From: Sulfitobacter sp. DFL-14
Lineage (GTDB): Bacteria; Pseudomonadota; Alphaproteobacteria; Rhodobacterales; Rhodobacteraceae
Direction of reading: 5' to 3'
DNA: 64,000 nucleotides
NCBI RefSeq assembly: GCF_003335585.1
Contig: NZ_QBFD01000022.1
Span: 444,339-508,338 of the forward strand
How positions within the stretch are numbered: position 1 is the stretch's first letter; each line of letters begins with the position of its first letter. The position numbers and the translations under genes were made by a program. Below the pieces are notes generated by a model. The model had not been told where the DNA came from, ran no database searches, and saw only the letters and a list, made by a program, of their open reading frames with translations. Below are positions 27,105 to 35,504 of this stretch, piece by piece.

Positions 27105-28166
27105 ATGTCGCAATCCGATAATTTCGAGGCCGCAGCCTCCACCGCCGCGTCCGATGTGGCGCGGTTCGATGAAGACGACAAGGGGCTGTTCGGCCGCTTC
27201 CATCACGCCCTGCATACGACACCTTCGCTTGTGCCGCTGATCGTGTTGCTGGCATCCATCGTGGTGTTCGGCAGCATCCTGGGCGCCAAGTTCTTTTCGC
27301 CCTTCGCGCTGACGCTGATCCTGCAGCAGGTACAGATCGTGGGCATCGTCGCCGCTGCGCAAAGCCTGGTGATCCTGACGGCAGGCATCGACCTGAGTGT
27401 CGGTGCCATCGCGGTGATCTCTTCGGTGATCATGGGGCAATTCACCTTCCGCTACGGGCTGCCGGTCGAGATTGCCGTGGTGTGCGGCCTGGCCTTCGGC
27501 ACCGCCATCGGGGCGGTCAACGGCTGGCTGATAGCGGCCATGAAACTGCCCCCCTTCATCGTGACACTGGGCATGTGGCAAATCGTGCTGGCGGCGAATT
27601 TCCTCTACTCTGCCAATGAAACCATCCGCAGCCAGGACATCGCCGAACAGGCACCGCTGTTGCAGATGATGGGGTCCAAGTTCAACATCGGCGGGGCGGT
27701 CTTTACCTTCGGTGTGGTCTTTATGCTGCTGCTGGTGCTGGTGCTTGCCTATGTTCTGAAACACACCGCCTGGGGCAGGCATGTCTATGCGGTGGGCGAC
27801 GATGCGGAGGCCGCAGAACTGTCCGGCGTCAACGTGCGCGGCACGCTGATCTCGGTCTATGCCATCGCCGGGCTGATCTGTGGATTTGCCGGCTGGGCAC
27901 TGATCGGACGGATCGGATCGGTCTCGCCCACCTCGGGACAGCTTTTGAACATCGAAAGCATCACCGCCGTGGTGATCGGGGGCATCTCGCTTTTCGGCGG
28001 GCGCGGCTCGATCCTCGGCACCTTCTTCGGCGCATTGATCGTGGGTGTCTTCACCCTTGGTCTGCGGCTGATGGGGGCGGACGCACAATGGACATTCCTG
28101 CTGATCGGCCTGCTGATCATCGCAGCGGTGGCCGTCGATCAGTGGATCAGAAAGGTGGCAGCATAA
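27105..28166 (+). CDS. frcC: Sugar ABC transporter permease, FrcC type
   Basis: 353 residues, with a ~45-residue acidic cytoplasmic N-terminus and eight to ten hydrophobic segments. ILTAGIDLSVGAIAVISSVIMG and SITAVVIGGISLFGGRGSILGTFFGALIVG are the signatures of the BPD_transp_2 (ribose/fructose) permease family. It shares the base-level overlap TAATG with frcA (28164-28168). Preceded by GGAGAG. Confidence 0.9.
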   Translation: MSQSDNFEAAASTAASDVARFDEDDKGLFGRFHHALHTTPSLVPLIVLLASIVVFGSILGAKFFSPFALTLILQQVQIVGIVAAAQSLVILTAGIDLSVGAIAVISSVIMGQFTFRYGLPVEIAVVCGLAFGTAIGAVNGWLIAAMKLPPFIVTLGMWQIVLAANFLYSANETIRSQDIAEQAPLLQMMGSKFNIGGAVFTFGVVFMLLLVLVLAYVLKHTAWGRHVYAVGDDAEAAELSGVNVRGTLISVYAIAGLICGFAGWALIGRIGSVSPTSGQLLNIESITAVVIGGISLFGGRGSILGTFFGALIVGVFTLGLRLMGADAQWTFLLIGLLIIAAVAVDQWIRKVAA

Positions 28167-28930
28167 TGGAACCCATTCTCAAAGCACACGGATTGGTCAA
28201 ACGCTACGGCAAGGTGACCGCGCTGGATCACTGCGACTTCGAACTTTATCCAGGTGAGATCCTGGCGGTGATCGGCGACAACGGCGCGGGCAAGTCATCG
28301 CTGATCAAGGCGGTGTCCGGCGCGGTGATCCCGGATGCAGGCACCGTGACGCTGGAGGGGCGCGAAGTCCGCTTTACCTCACCTATCGACGCACGCAATG
28401 CAGGCATCGAGACTGTCTATCAGACCCTGGCCATGTCCCCGGCCCTGTCGATCGCGGACAATATGTTCATGGGCCGCGAGATCCGCAAACCGGGGTTCCG
28501 GGGCAAGGTGCTGCGCCAGCTCGACCGCAAGCGGATGGAAGAAATCGCCCGCGAAAAGCTGAGCGAGCTTGGCCTGATGACGATCCAGAACATCAACCAG
28601 GCGGTCGAAACCCTGTCCGGCGGCCAGCGCCAGGGCGTGGCAGTGGCGCGGGCAGCGGCCTTTGGCTCCAAGGTGATCATCCTGGACGAGCCGACCGCCG
28701 CACTTGGCGTCAAGGAAAGCCGCCGGGTGCTGGAACTGATCCAGGACGTGAAAAGCCGGGGCATCCCGATCATCCTGATCAGCCACAACATGCCGCATGT
28801 CTTTGAGGTGGCAGACCGCATCCATGTCCACAGGCTGGGCAAACGGCTCTGCGTGATCGACCCGAAAGAACACACAATGTCCGATGCCGTGGCCTTCATG
28901 ACCGGGGCCAGGGAACCGCAGGCGGCCTGA
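28166..28930 (+). CDS. frcA: Sugar ABC transporter ATP-binding protein, FrcA type
   Basis: 254 residues, a single nucleotide-binding domain as in FrcA, not the double domain of RbsA/XylG. Walker A GDNGAGKSS (~38-46), signature LSGGQRQGVAVARA, Walker B IILDEPTAALG, H-loop ISHNMPHVFEVAD. Its start overlaps the frcC stop by one base; frcK begins 4 bases after it. Confidence 0.9.
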   Translation: MEPILKAHGLVKRYGKVTALDHCDFELYPGEILAVIGDNGAGKSSLIKAVSGAVIPDAGTVTLEGREVRFTSPIDARNAGIETVYQTLAMSPALSIADNMFMGREIRKPGFRGKVLRQLDRKRMEEIAREKLSELGLMTIQNINQAVETLSGGQRQGVAVARAAAFGSKVIILDEPTAALGVKESRRVLELIQDVKSRGIPIILISHNMPHVFEVADRIHVHRLGKRLCVIDPKEHTMSDAVAFMTGAREPQAA

Positions 28931-28934
28931 TCCG

Positions 28935-29552
28935 GTGCTGGAAACGCTAGTCACCCGCATCAAGGTGACACCCGCCCGTGGCAAGCGCAGGCTGGTCGCC
29001 GTGGCGGGTGCCCCGGCCAGCGGTAAATCCACGCTGGCGGAGGTTCTGGCAGGGGCGGATGCCTCCTTTTGCATGGTGCCGATGGACGGGTTTCACCTGG
29101 ACAATGGCGTGCTGCGCGACCGCGACCTGCTGCACCGCAAGGGGGCCCCGGACACCTTCGATGTGGCGGGGCTGCGCCATCTGGTCGCCCGGCTGGCGCA
29201 GGAGGACGAGGTGATCTACCCCAGCTTCGACCGCAGGCTGGACCGCGCGATTGCGGGCAGCGGCGTGGTCGGGCCGGCCACCAAAACCGTGATCCTGGAA
29301 GGAAACTACCTGCTGCTGGATCGCCCCGGATGGCGCGATCTGGCTGCGCTCTGGGATCTGTCGATCCGGCTGGATGTCCCGGCGGAGGTCCTGGAAACCC
29401 GGCTGATGCAGCGCTGGCTGGATCACGGATACTCACCGCAGGACGCCGCCCGCAAGGTCCATCAGAACGACATGCTGAACGCAAACACCGTGATTGCCGA
29501 CGCGCTGCCCGCCGATATCACCCTGACGCCCGACGATGTGAAACAGCGCTAG
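28935..29552 (+). CDS. frcK: FrcK-like nucleoside/sugar kinase-family protein
   Basis: 205 residues from a GTG at 28935, 4 bases after frcA. P-loop GAPASGKST at residues ~24-32 and the uridine kinase/phosphoribulokinase-like blocks PMDGFHLDN and VILEGNYLLLD. In rhizobia the same gene order frcBCAK is known and FrcK is a putative kinase whose substrate is not settled. Here it could phosphorylate the imported sugar, but fructokinase is encoded elsewhere in the window. The stop codon is directly followed by a possible palindromic repeat. Confidence 0.83.
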   Translation: MLETLVTRIKVTPARGKRRLVAVAGAPASGKSTLAEVLAGADASFCMVPMDGFHLDNGVLRDRDLLHRKGAPDTFDVAGLRHLVARLAQEDEVIYPSFDRRLDRAIAGSGVVGPATKTVILEGNYLLLDRPGWRDLAALWDLSIRLDVPAEVLETRLMQRWLDHGYSPQDAARKVHQNDMLNANTVIADALPADITLTPDDVKQR

Positions 29553-29652
29553 AGCGTTGTGAGGTATACATGAATCACGTGTTCGCAGCCTCTTCCTTCC
29601 GTCGAACGCGAAAAGTGATCTGCGATATATCAAGTTTATCCCGAAACGCTGT
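29551..29652. repeat. Possible degenerate palindromic repeat between frcK and the 2-hydroxyacid dehydrogenase gene
   Basis: About 100 bases between convergent genes begin AGAGCGTT and end AAACGCTGT, with only partly matching interior arms (TATACATGAATCAC against a complement of GATATATCAAGTTTAT). It looks like an imperfect short inverted-repeat element or a bidirectional 3' structure. Support is limited to the end symmetry. Confidence 0.35.
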
Positions 29653-29654
29653 GG

Positions 29655-30605
29655 TCAGACCGGGTTCAGCGGCTTGCCCTCTTTGAAAAAGGCAACGAGA
29701 TTGGCCACTGCCATCAGCCCCATGTCCTCGCGCACCTCCTGCGCCGAGGTGCCCAGATGCGGCAGCAGCGTGACATTCTCCATCCTGCGCAGGGCTTCCG
29801 GCACCTTCGGTTCGAACTCGTAAACATCCAGCCCCGCCCCGGCAATGCGCCCCTGCTCCAGGGCTTCGATCAGCGCCGCTTCGTCCACCACATCGCCGCG
29901 CGCGATGTTGATGAGCACGCTCTCGCGCTTCATCATGCCAAGTGCGGCGGCGTCGATCAGGTGATGGGTCTCGGGCGTGGCAGGCACCGCCAGCACGACC
30001 ACATCAGCCGCTTGCAGGACATCCTCCAACCCGGCCAGCTGTGTGGCGTCAAAGGGCAGCCCCGCCACGGTGGAGCGGTTGTAGAATACGATCTTCATGC
30101 CAAAGCCCAACGCCGCCCGCTGCGCAATCGCCTGGCCGATCCGCCCCATACCGATGACGCCCAGCGTCTTGCCGGTGACATGCATGCCCAAAAGCTGCGT
30201 CGGATGCCAACCGGGCCAGTTGCCCGCGCGGACCATCCTTTCGCCCTCGCCCGCACGGCGGCAGGTCATCAGCATCAGGGTCATGGCAATGTCGGCGGTT
30301 GCATCGGTCACGGCACCCGGCGTGTTGCTGACCGCCACCCCGGCGGTACGGGCGGCTTTTGCGTCAATGTGATTGAACCCCACACCAAAGTTGGCAAGAA
30401 TCCGGCATCGTGGCGTGTCCTTGAAAAAGGACGCATCGAACGCATCCCCAAGGGTTGGCAGAATAGCATCGAATTCAGCCAGCGCGCGCAGCCGTTCCGC
30501 TTGGGTCAGGGGCAGGGTTTCCGCCCGGACTTCCACGTCGAAATGCCGCTGCGCCTCGGCGATCACCTTGTCCGGCAGGGGGCGCGTGATCCATAGTTTC
30601 TGCAT
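29655..30605 (-). CDS. D-isomer-specific 2-hydroxyacid dehydrogenase (glyoxylate/hydroxypyruvate reductase-like)
   Basis: 316 residues. NAD(P) motif GVIGMGRIGQAIAQRAALGF (~148-167), catalytic Arg in INIARGDVVDE, Glu in the DVYEFEPKVPE region and His in LLPHLGTS. The start at 30605 (MQKLWITRPLPD) with GGAGGAC upstream was chosen; a longer frame to 30725 is unlike the family. Enzymes of this group reduce glyoxylate or hydroxypyruvate to glycolate or D-glycerate, or act on 2-keto sugar acids. It sits downstream of edd-eda on the same strand but behind two palindromic repeats. Confidence 0.87.
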   Translation of the reverse strand: MQKLWITRPLPDKVIAEAQRHFDVEVRAETLPLTQAERLRALAEFDAILPTLGDAFDASFFKDTPRCRILANFGVGFNHIDAKAARTAGVAVSNTPGAVTDATADIAMTLMLMTCRRAGEGERMVRAGNWPGWHPTQLLGMHVTGKTLGVIGMGRIGQAIAQRAALGFGMKIVFYNRSTVAGLPFDATQLAGLEDVLQAADVVVLAVPATPETHHLIDAAALGMMKRESVLINIARGDVVDEAALIEALEQGRIAGAGLDVYEFEPKVPEALRRMENVTLLPHLGTSAQEVREDMGLMAVANLVAFFKEGKPLNPV

Positions 30606-30747
30606 GTTGTCCTCCGGCTGCTCCGCGACCTGTTTAAGCCGGGTGCCTGGCAGAGACCACGGCTTCCTCGCGTCTTTCTGCGCAAAACACGCCAATGGAT
30701 GCGCCGCTGCGGGAACATGCGCCATCGGTACAGCTCAGCCCGCCCTG

Positions 30748-30781
30748 AATGATGACATGTCAAAAATGACATGTCATCATT
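30748..30781. repeat. GACATGTC-type palindromic repeat (copy 1)
   Basis: Perfect 15-base stem AATGATGACATGTCA (30748-30762), loop AAAA, and its complement (30767-30781). The core GACATGTC is itself a palindrome, so it occurs twice. The same design with a different outer stem is at 49382-49419, also after the end of an operon. May act as a terminator of eda. Confidence 0.75.
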
Positions 30782-30851
30782 TGCAGTGTCGAAGGTCCCG
30801 CCCCTGCGGCCTCGCGCCGCTCTTCCAGATTTTCGCAAGACTTCCGCCAAA

Positions 30852-30952
30852 GCGCCCCGCCTAAAACCTGCATCGCCGATACCCTGCCGCGCTTCGCGCT
30901 CTCGGGACATCGGCGATACTGAATGTATCAGGTTAGAGGCGGGACGCTGTAG
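30852..30952. repeat. Palindromic intergenic repeat, long form (family copy 2)
   Basis: Ends GCGCCCCGCC and GGCGGGACGCTGTA as in 23526-23588, but with ~38 extra interior bases that form nested inverted pairs: ATCGCCGAT/ATCGGCGAT and CCGCGCTTCGCGCTCTCGG. It begins one base from the eda stop codon. Structured, non-coding. Confidence 0.75.
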
Positions 30953-30953
30953 G

Positions 30954-31592
30954 TTACGCCAGCGCCGCTGCTTCCCGCGCCAACTCGGTGATGGCACGCC
31001 AGTCGCCAGCCTTGACCAGCGCAGCGGGCGCAACCCAGCTGCCGCCGACGCAGACCACATTCGGCAGGCTCAGATAGGACAGGGCATTCGACGGGCTGAT
31101 CCCGCCCGTGGGGCAGAAACTGATCTGCGGCAAGGGGCCACCCAGAGATTTCAGCATCCCCGCGCCACCGGCCGATTCCGCAGGAAAGAATTTCAGCATG
31201 TCATAGCCTCGCGCCAGCAGGCGCATGGCCTCGCTTGCCGTGGCCGCCCCCGGCAACATCGGCAGGTCCGCCGCCTCTGTCGCTGTCAGCAGTGCATCCG
31301 TCGCCCCCGGCGACACGCCAAACCGTGCACCGGCCTTGACGGCAGCGTCCACATCCTGCGCGGTGATCAGCGTCCCGGCGCCCACAACCCCGCCTTCGAC
31401 TTTCGCCATCTCGGCAATCGCCGCCAGTGCGGCCTCGGTGCGCAAGGTCACCTCCAGCACCGGCAGGCCACCCTCGACCAGGGCTTCGGCAAGGGGCCGG
31501 GCATGGGCCACATCCTCCACCACGAGCACGGGAATGATGGGGGCCATCTGGCAAAGCGCGCGGGCCTCCCGGCTGCTTTCGGCTGGGGTCAT
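30954..31592 (-). CDS. eda: 2-dehydro-3-deoxyphosphogluconate (KDPG) aldolase
   Basis: 212 residues. Catalytic Glu in VLEVTLRT and the Schiff-base lysine in DMLKFFPAE are present, with CPTGGIS as the phosphate-binding loop. It cleaves KDPG to pyruvate and glyceraldehyde 3-phosphate, the last step of the Entner-Doudoroff pathway. It begins 15 bases after edd on the same strand, in the usual edd-eda order. Confidence 0.95.
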   Translation of the reverse strand: MTPAESSREARALCQMAPIIPVLVVEDVAHARPLAEALVEGGLPVLEVTLRTEAALAAIAEMAKVEGGVVGAGTLITAQDVDAAVKAGARFGVSPGATDALLTATEAADLPMLPGAATASEAMRLLARGYDMLKFFPAESAGGAGMLKSLGGPLPQISFCPTGGISPSNALSYLSLPNVVCVGGSWVAPAALVKAGDWRAITELAREAAALA

Positions 31593-31607
31593 GATGGGTC
31601 TCCGATC

Positions 31608-33407
31608 CTAGATGCTGCTTGCGCCGGTATCGGCAGAGCCGACCAGCGTTCTGAAATGGTTGAACAACTCGCGGCCCTGGCCAAAGCCGTTCGCGGTCAG
31701 GTCCGCCGTCACGCAGTCACGCTCCAGCACGCCTTCGGTTACGATATCCAGCCTGCCCTTTGCCGCGTCCACACGCAGGATATCACCGTCGCGCAGCTTG
31801 GCGATGGCACCGCCATCGACGGCCTCGGGGCAGACATGGATCGCGCTCAAGACCTTGCCCGAGGCACCGGACATCCGGCCGTCCGTCACCAGCGCCACTT
31901 TCAGCCCCCGCGCCTGCAGGTTCGCCAGCACCGGGGTCAGGCTGTGCAGTTCCGGCATGCCATTCGCCTTGGGCCCCTGGAAACGGACCACGACGATCAC
32001 ATCCTCCACGAACTCCCCGGCCTGATAGGCCGCCTTCACGGCCTCCTGATCGTGGAACACCCGTACCGGTGCCTCGATCACATGATGCTCGGGCTTGACC
32101 GCCGACACCTTGGTGACGGCCGCCCCCAGCGCGCCATCCAGCCGCTGCAATCCGCCGGTGGGCTGGAACGGGTCCGTCACCGGGCGCAGGATGCGATCGT
32201 TCAGCGTCTCTGCCGCGCCTGCTTCCCAGGTCAGCGCGCCGTCCTTCAGACGGGGTTCGCGGGTGTAACGGTCCAGCCCCGGCCCCATGATCGTCTTCAC
32301 GTCCTCATGCAGCAGACCCGCCGAGAGCAATTGCCCCATCATGAAGCCAAGGCCGCCCGCCGCGTGGAAATGGTTCACATCCGCCAGCCCGTTGGGATAG
32401 ACCCGCGCCAGCAGCGGCGTCACATCGGCGAGGTCCGAAAAATCCTGCCAGTCCAGGATGATCCCCCCCGCCCGCGCCATGGCGACCAGGTGGATCAGCA
32501 GGTTGGTGGAGCCGCCGGTGGCATGCAGCCCGACGATGCCGTTCACAAAGGCTTTCTCGTCCAGCACCTGGCTGGTCGGGATATATTCATTGCCCAGATG
32601 GCTGATCGACAGGGCGCGTCGCGCCCCCGCATCGGTCAGCGCATCGCGCAGCGGCGTGTTCGGGTTGACAAAGCTGGACCCCGGCAGATGCAACCCCATG
32701 AATTCCATCAACATCTGGTTGGTGTTCGCGGTGCCGTAAAAGGTACAGGTCCCCGGCCCGTGATAGGCCCCCATCTCTGCCTTCATCAGCGCAGCGCGGT
32801 CCACTTCGCCCGCCGCGAATTTCTGGCGCACCTGTGCCTTTTCGTCATTGGAGATACCCGATGTCATCGGCCCCGCAGGCAGAAAGACCGCCGGCAGATG
32901 GCCAAAGACCTGAGCCGCGATCACCAGCCCCGGCACGATCTTGTCACAGACGCCCAGATAGACGGTGGTGTCGAAGGTGTTGTGGCTGAGCGCCACCCCG
33001 GCGGCCAATGCGATCACATCGCGCGAAAACAGGCTCAACTCCATCCCGGCGGTGCCCTGGGTCACGCCATCGCACATCGCGGGCACCCCGCCCGCCACCT
33101 GGGCGGTGCCGCCTGCGGCGCGGGCCGCGGCGCGGATCAGCTCGGGATAACGCTCAAACGGCTGATGCGCCGAGAGCATGTCGTTATAGGCGGTGACGAT
33201 CCCGATATTTCCCGCCGACTGCGTCGCCAGCGCCTCCTGGTCCGGGCCTGCCGCCGCATAGGCATGGGCCTGTCCGCTGCAGGACAGATGCGCGCGCGCC
33301 GGTCCGTCCTGCGCGGCCCTTGCCATCCGCCCGAGATAATCAGCCCGACCCGCGCTGCTGCGGGCGATGATACGGTCCGTGACGCGGGCAACGGTCTGGT
33401 TCAGCAT
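31608..33407 (-). CDS. edd: 6-phosphogluconate dehydratase
   Basis: 599 residues (E. coli Edd has 603). IlvD/Edd family with Fe-S cluster cysteines in VPAMCDGVTQG and LGVCDKIVPG and the conserved LVTDGRMSGASG. It converts 6-phosphogluconate to KDPG. The start at 33407 (MLNQTV) is set by GGAGG eight bases upstream; an ATG at 33419 would place that site inside the gene. A LacI-type palindrome lies ~95 bases upstream. Confidence 0.95.
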   Translation of the reverse strand: MLNQTVARVTDRIIARSSAGRADYLGRMARAAQDGPARAHLSCSGQAHAYAAAGPDQEALATQSAGNIGIVTAYNDMLSAHQPFERYPELIRAAARAAGGTAQVAGGVPAMCDGVTQGTAGMELSLFSRDVIALAAGVALSHNTFDTTVYLGVCDKIVPGLVIAAQVFGHLPAVFLPAGPMTSGISNDEKAQVRQKFAAGEVDRAALMKAEMGAYHGPGTCTFYGTANTNQMLMEFMGLHLPGSSFVNPNTPLRDALTDAGARRALSISHLGNEYIPTSQVLDEKAFVNGIVGLHATGGSTNLLIHLVAMARAGGIILDWQDFSDLADVTPLLARVYPNGLADVNHFHAAGGLGFMMGQLLSAGLLHEDVKTIMGPGLDRYTREPRLKDGALTWEAGAAETLNDRILRPVTDPFQPTGGLQRLDGALGAAVTKVSAVKPEHHVIEAPVRVFHDQEAVKAAYQAGEFVEDVIVVVRFQGPKANGMPELHSLTPVLANLQARGLKVALVTDGRMSGASGKVLSAIHVCPEAVDGGAIAKLRDGDILRVDAAKGRLDIVTEGVLERDCVTADLTANGFGQGRELFNHFRTLVGSADTGASSI

Positions 33408-33501
33408 GGGATCCTCCATCGATTCGTATCAGGGCCGCCCATCGCGGGCGCACCGGCCAATCACGTATTGTGCATGTGTTCTTCACGCTTCGTCAGCGCC
33501 T

Positions 33502-33515
33502 TGTTAGCGCTAACA
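33502..33515. promoter_or_regulatory. LacI-family-type operator upstream of edd
   Basis: Perfect 14-base palindrome TGTTAGCGCTAACA with the central CG step typical of LacI/GalR-family sites. It is 95 bases upstream of edd and ~150 upstream of divergent phnC. No LacI-family gene lies in the window, so a regulator encoded elsewhere is assumed. Confidence 0.6.
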
Positions 33516-33665
33516 GATCGAAAAGTCCAGCACCTCCACATCATCGCGCAAACCTTTGCCCCCTTGCAACCGGGGCTGCGTGCCCTGCGTTACAAAAGTT
33601 TCGTCAAACCGACATATCTCTGAAAGCCCGCCCTGACAGATGGTGCCTCAAACCACGGGGGCAAC

Positions 33666-34460
33666 ATGCTGAAACTGACCGACCTGACCAAGTCCTTTGG
33701 TCCCAATGTCGCGGTACGCGCCGCGAACCTGGACATCGACCGCCCGGCCATGATCGGGATCATCGGCAGGTCGGGTGCCGGCAAATCCACCTTGCTGCGG
33801 ATGCTGAACCGCCTCACCGACGCAACCTCGGGCGAAATCAATTTCGAAGGCCGCAACATCACTGCGCTCTCCGGCAAGGACAAGCGCGACTGGCAGTCCC
33901 GCTGCGCAATGATCTTTCAGCAGTTCAACCTGGTGCCGCGCATGGACGTGGTCTCGAACGTGCTGCACGGCACTCTCAACCGCCGCTCGACCCTTGCCAG
34001 CATGTTCAGCATCTACCCCACGGCAGACGTGCACCGGGCCATCGACATCCTCGACCGCCTCGGCATCGCCGAACATGCCACCAAACGGGCAGAGGCGCTG
34101 TCGGGCGGCCAGCAACAGCGCGTGGCGATTGCCCGCGCCCTGATGCAGGACCCCCGGATCATCCTCGCGGACGAACCCATCGCATCGCTTGATCCGATGA
34201 ACGCCCAGGTGGTGATGCAAAGCCTGCGCCGCATCCACGAAGAGGACGGCCGCACCATCATCGCCAACCTGCACACCCTGGATACCGCGCGCCGCTACTG
34301 CGACCGCGTGGTGGGGATGCGCGACGGCAAGATCGTCTTTGACGGTCTGCCCGAACAACTGACCACCGCGATGGCGCGCGAAATCTACGGCGCCGACGCC
34401 TCCTTTTCAGAAGCTGCAACATCGACCTCGATCGAGACCCTCGACCATGCGCTTGCCTGA
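33666..34460 (+). CDS. phnC: Phosphonate ABC transporter ATP-binding protein
   Basis: 264 residues: Walker [10 protein letters not shown] (~36-44), signature [15 protein letters not shown], Walker [14 protein letters not shown]-loop [11 protein letters not shown], all in the PhnC arrangement. It energises import of phosphonates (and often phosphite or phosphate esters). First gene of phnC-D-E1-E2-hexapeptide transferase. Confidence 0.94.
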   Translation: MLKLTDLTKSFGPNVAVRAANLDIDRPAMIGIIGRSGAGKSTLLRMLNRLTDATSGEINFEGRNITALSGKDKRDWQSRCAMIFQQFNLVPRMDVVSNVLHGTLNRRSTLASMFSIYPTADVHRAIDILDRLGIAEHATKRAEALSGGQQQRVAIARALMQDPRIILADEPIASLDPMNAQVVMQSLRRIHEEDGRTIIANLHTLDTARRYCDRVVGMRDGKIVFDGLPEQLTTAMAREIYGADASFSEAATSTSIETLDHALA

Positions 34461-34517
34461 ATGCCCAAGCCGCACCGGCAAGACCGGGCGGAACATCCAA
34501 CCAACCGGAGACAACAT

Positions 34518-35429
34518 ATGAACAAGCTTCTCGCAGCGGCACTCGCCACCACCGCCCTCAGCACGGGCGCATTGGCCCAGACCAACGACATCAGCGAATT
34601 CCGCATCGGCATCCTGGGCGGCGAAAACGCGCAGGACCGCATGAACAGCTTTCAGTGCCTGGCCGACTACACGGCCGAGGAACTGGGCGTCGAAACCAAG
34701 CTTTTCGCCCCCGCCGACTACAACGGCGTGATCCAGGGCCTGCTGGGCGGCACGCTCGACATGGCATGGATGGGTTCTTCCGGCTACGCCGCCGTCTACC
34801 TTCAGGACCCCGAAGCGGTCGAACCGGTGCTGGTCAAGATCAACCTCGACGGCTCCTACGGCTACCACTCCATCGGTTTTGCCCGCAAGGACAGCGGCAT
34901 CGCCTCGCTTGCCGACATGAAAGGCAAGGTCTTTGGCTTCGGCGACCCCAACTCCACCTCCGGCTACCTGATCCCCTCCATCGAGATCCCGCAGGAGGGC
35001 GAAGGCATCACCATGGACTCCGGTGACTACTTCGGTGAGGTCAAGTTCACCGGCGGTCACGAGCAGACCATCGTCGCGGTCGCCAATGGCGACATCGACG
35101 GCGGCGTAACCTGGGCCGACGGCCAGGGCAACTGGGAAGACGGCTATAACTCCGGCGCGCTGCGCAAGGCCGTGGACGCAGGCCTGGTCGACATGAACGA
35201 TCTGGTGGAAATCTGGCGCTCCAAGCCGATCCCGGAAGGCCCCGTTGTCCTGCGCAAGACCCTCCCCCAGGAGGTCAAGGCCAAGATGACCGCACTGGTC
35301 GACAACCTGTATGAGACCGACCCCGATTGCGCCTATGGCGTGGCGTCGGGCGATACCTTGGGGTTCGATCCGATCACACATGACGCCTATGTGTCGATCG
35401 TCGAAGCCCGCAAGGCGAAATCGAATTGA
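34518..35429 (+). CDS. phnD: Phosphonate ABC transporter periplasmic binding protein
   Basis: 303 residues with a Sec signal (MNKLLAAALATTALSTGALA). EFRIGILGGENAQDRMNSFQC and DYNGVIQGLLGGTLDMAWMGSSGYA are PhnD hallmarks; the Ser-Ser-Gly part of the latter belongs to the phosphonate-binding loop. GGAG stands before the ATG. A hairpin with a T7 run follows, giving partial termination before phnE. Confidence 0.94.
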   Translation: MNKLLAAALATTALSTGALAQTNDISEFRIGILGGENAQDRMNSFQCLADYTAEELGVETKLFAPADYNGVIQGLLGGTLDMAWMGSSGYAAVYLQDPEAVEPVLVKINLDGSYGYHSIGFARKDSGIASLADMKGKVFGFGDPNSTSGYLIPSIEIPQEGEGITMDSGDYFGEVKFTGGHEQTIVAVANGDIDGGVTWADGQGNWEDGYNSGALRKAVDAGLVDMNDLVEIWRSKPIPEGPVVLRKTLPQEVKAKMTALVDNLYETDPDCAYGVASGDTLGFDPITHDAYVSIVEARKAKSN

Positions 35430-35451
35430 TCAAAGTCATTTAAGTTGAGCT

Positions 35452-35489
35452 GCAGGTCCCGGTGTCACATCGGGGCCTGCAATTTTTTT
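35452..35489 (+). terminator. Hairpin with T-run between phnD and phnE
   Basis: Stem GCAGGTCCCG/CGGGGCCTGC (35452-35461, 35471-35480; one G-T pair), 9-base loop, then AATTTTTTT. It has the form of an intrinsic terminator. As the operon continues 15 bases later, it probably works as an attenuator that favours binding-protein expression. Confidence 0.75.
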
Positions 35490-35504
35490 GAAAGGGGTGG
35501 GGTA

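Larger units (their letters stand above)
30606..30953. other. Intergenic region between eda and the 2-hydroxyacid dehydrogenase gene
   Basis: 348 bases without a supportable gene. It holds the GACATGTC-type palindrome (30748-30781) and the long form of the GCGCCCCGCC-type repeat (30852-30952). The remaining part next to the dehydrogenase presumably contains its promoter. Confidence 0.6.

Noticed and set aside
33520..33665. Pho box upstream of phnC
   Set aside because: Words such as CGTTACA, CGTCAAA and CGACAT are present, but not at the 11-base period of tandem PhoB half-sites, so I do not call it.
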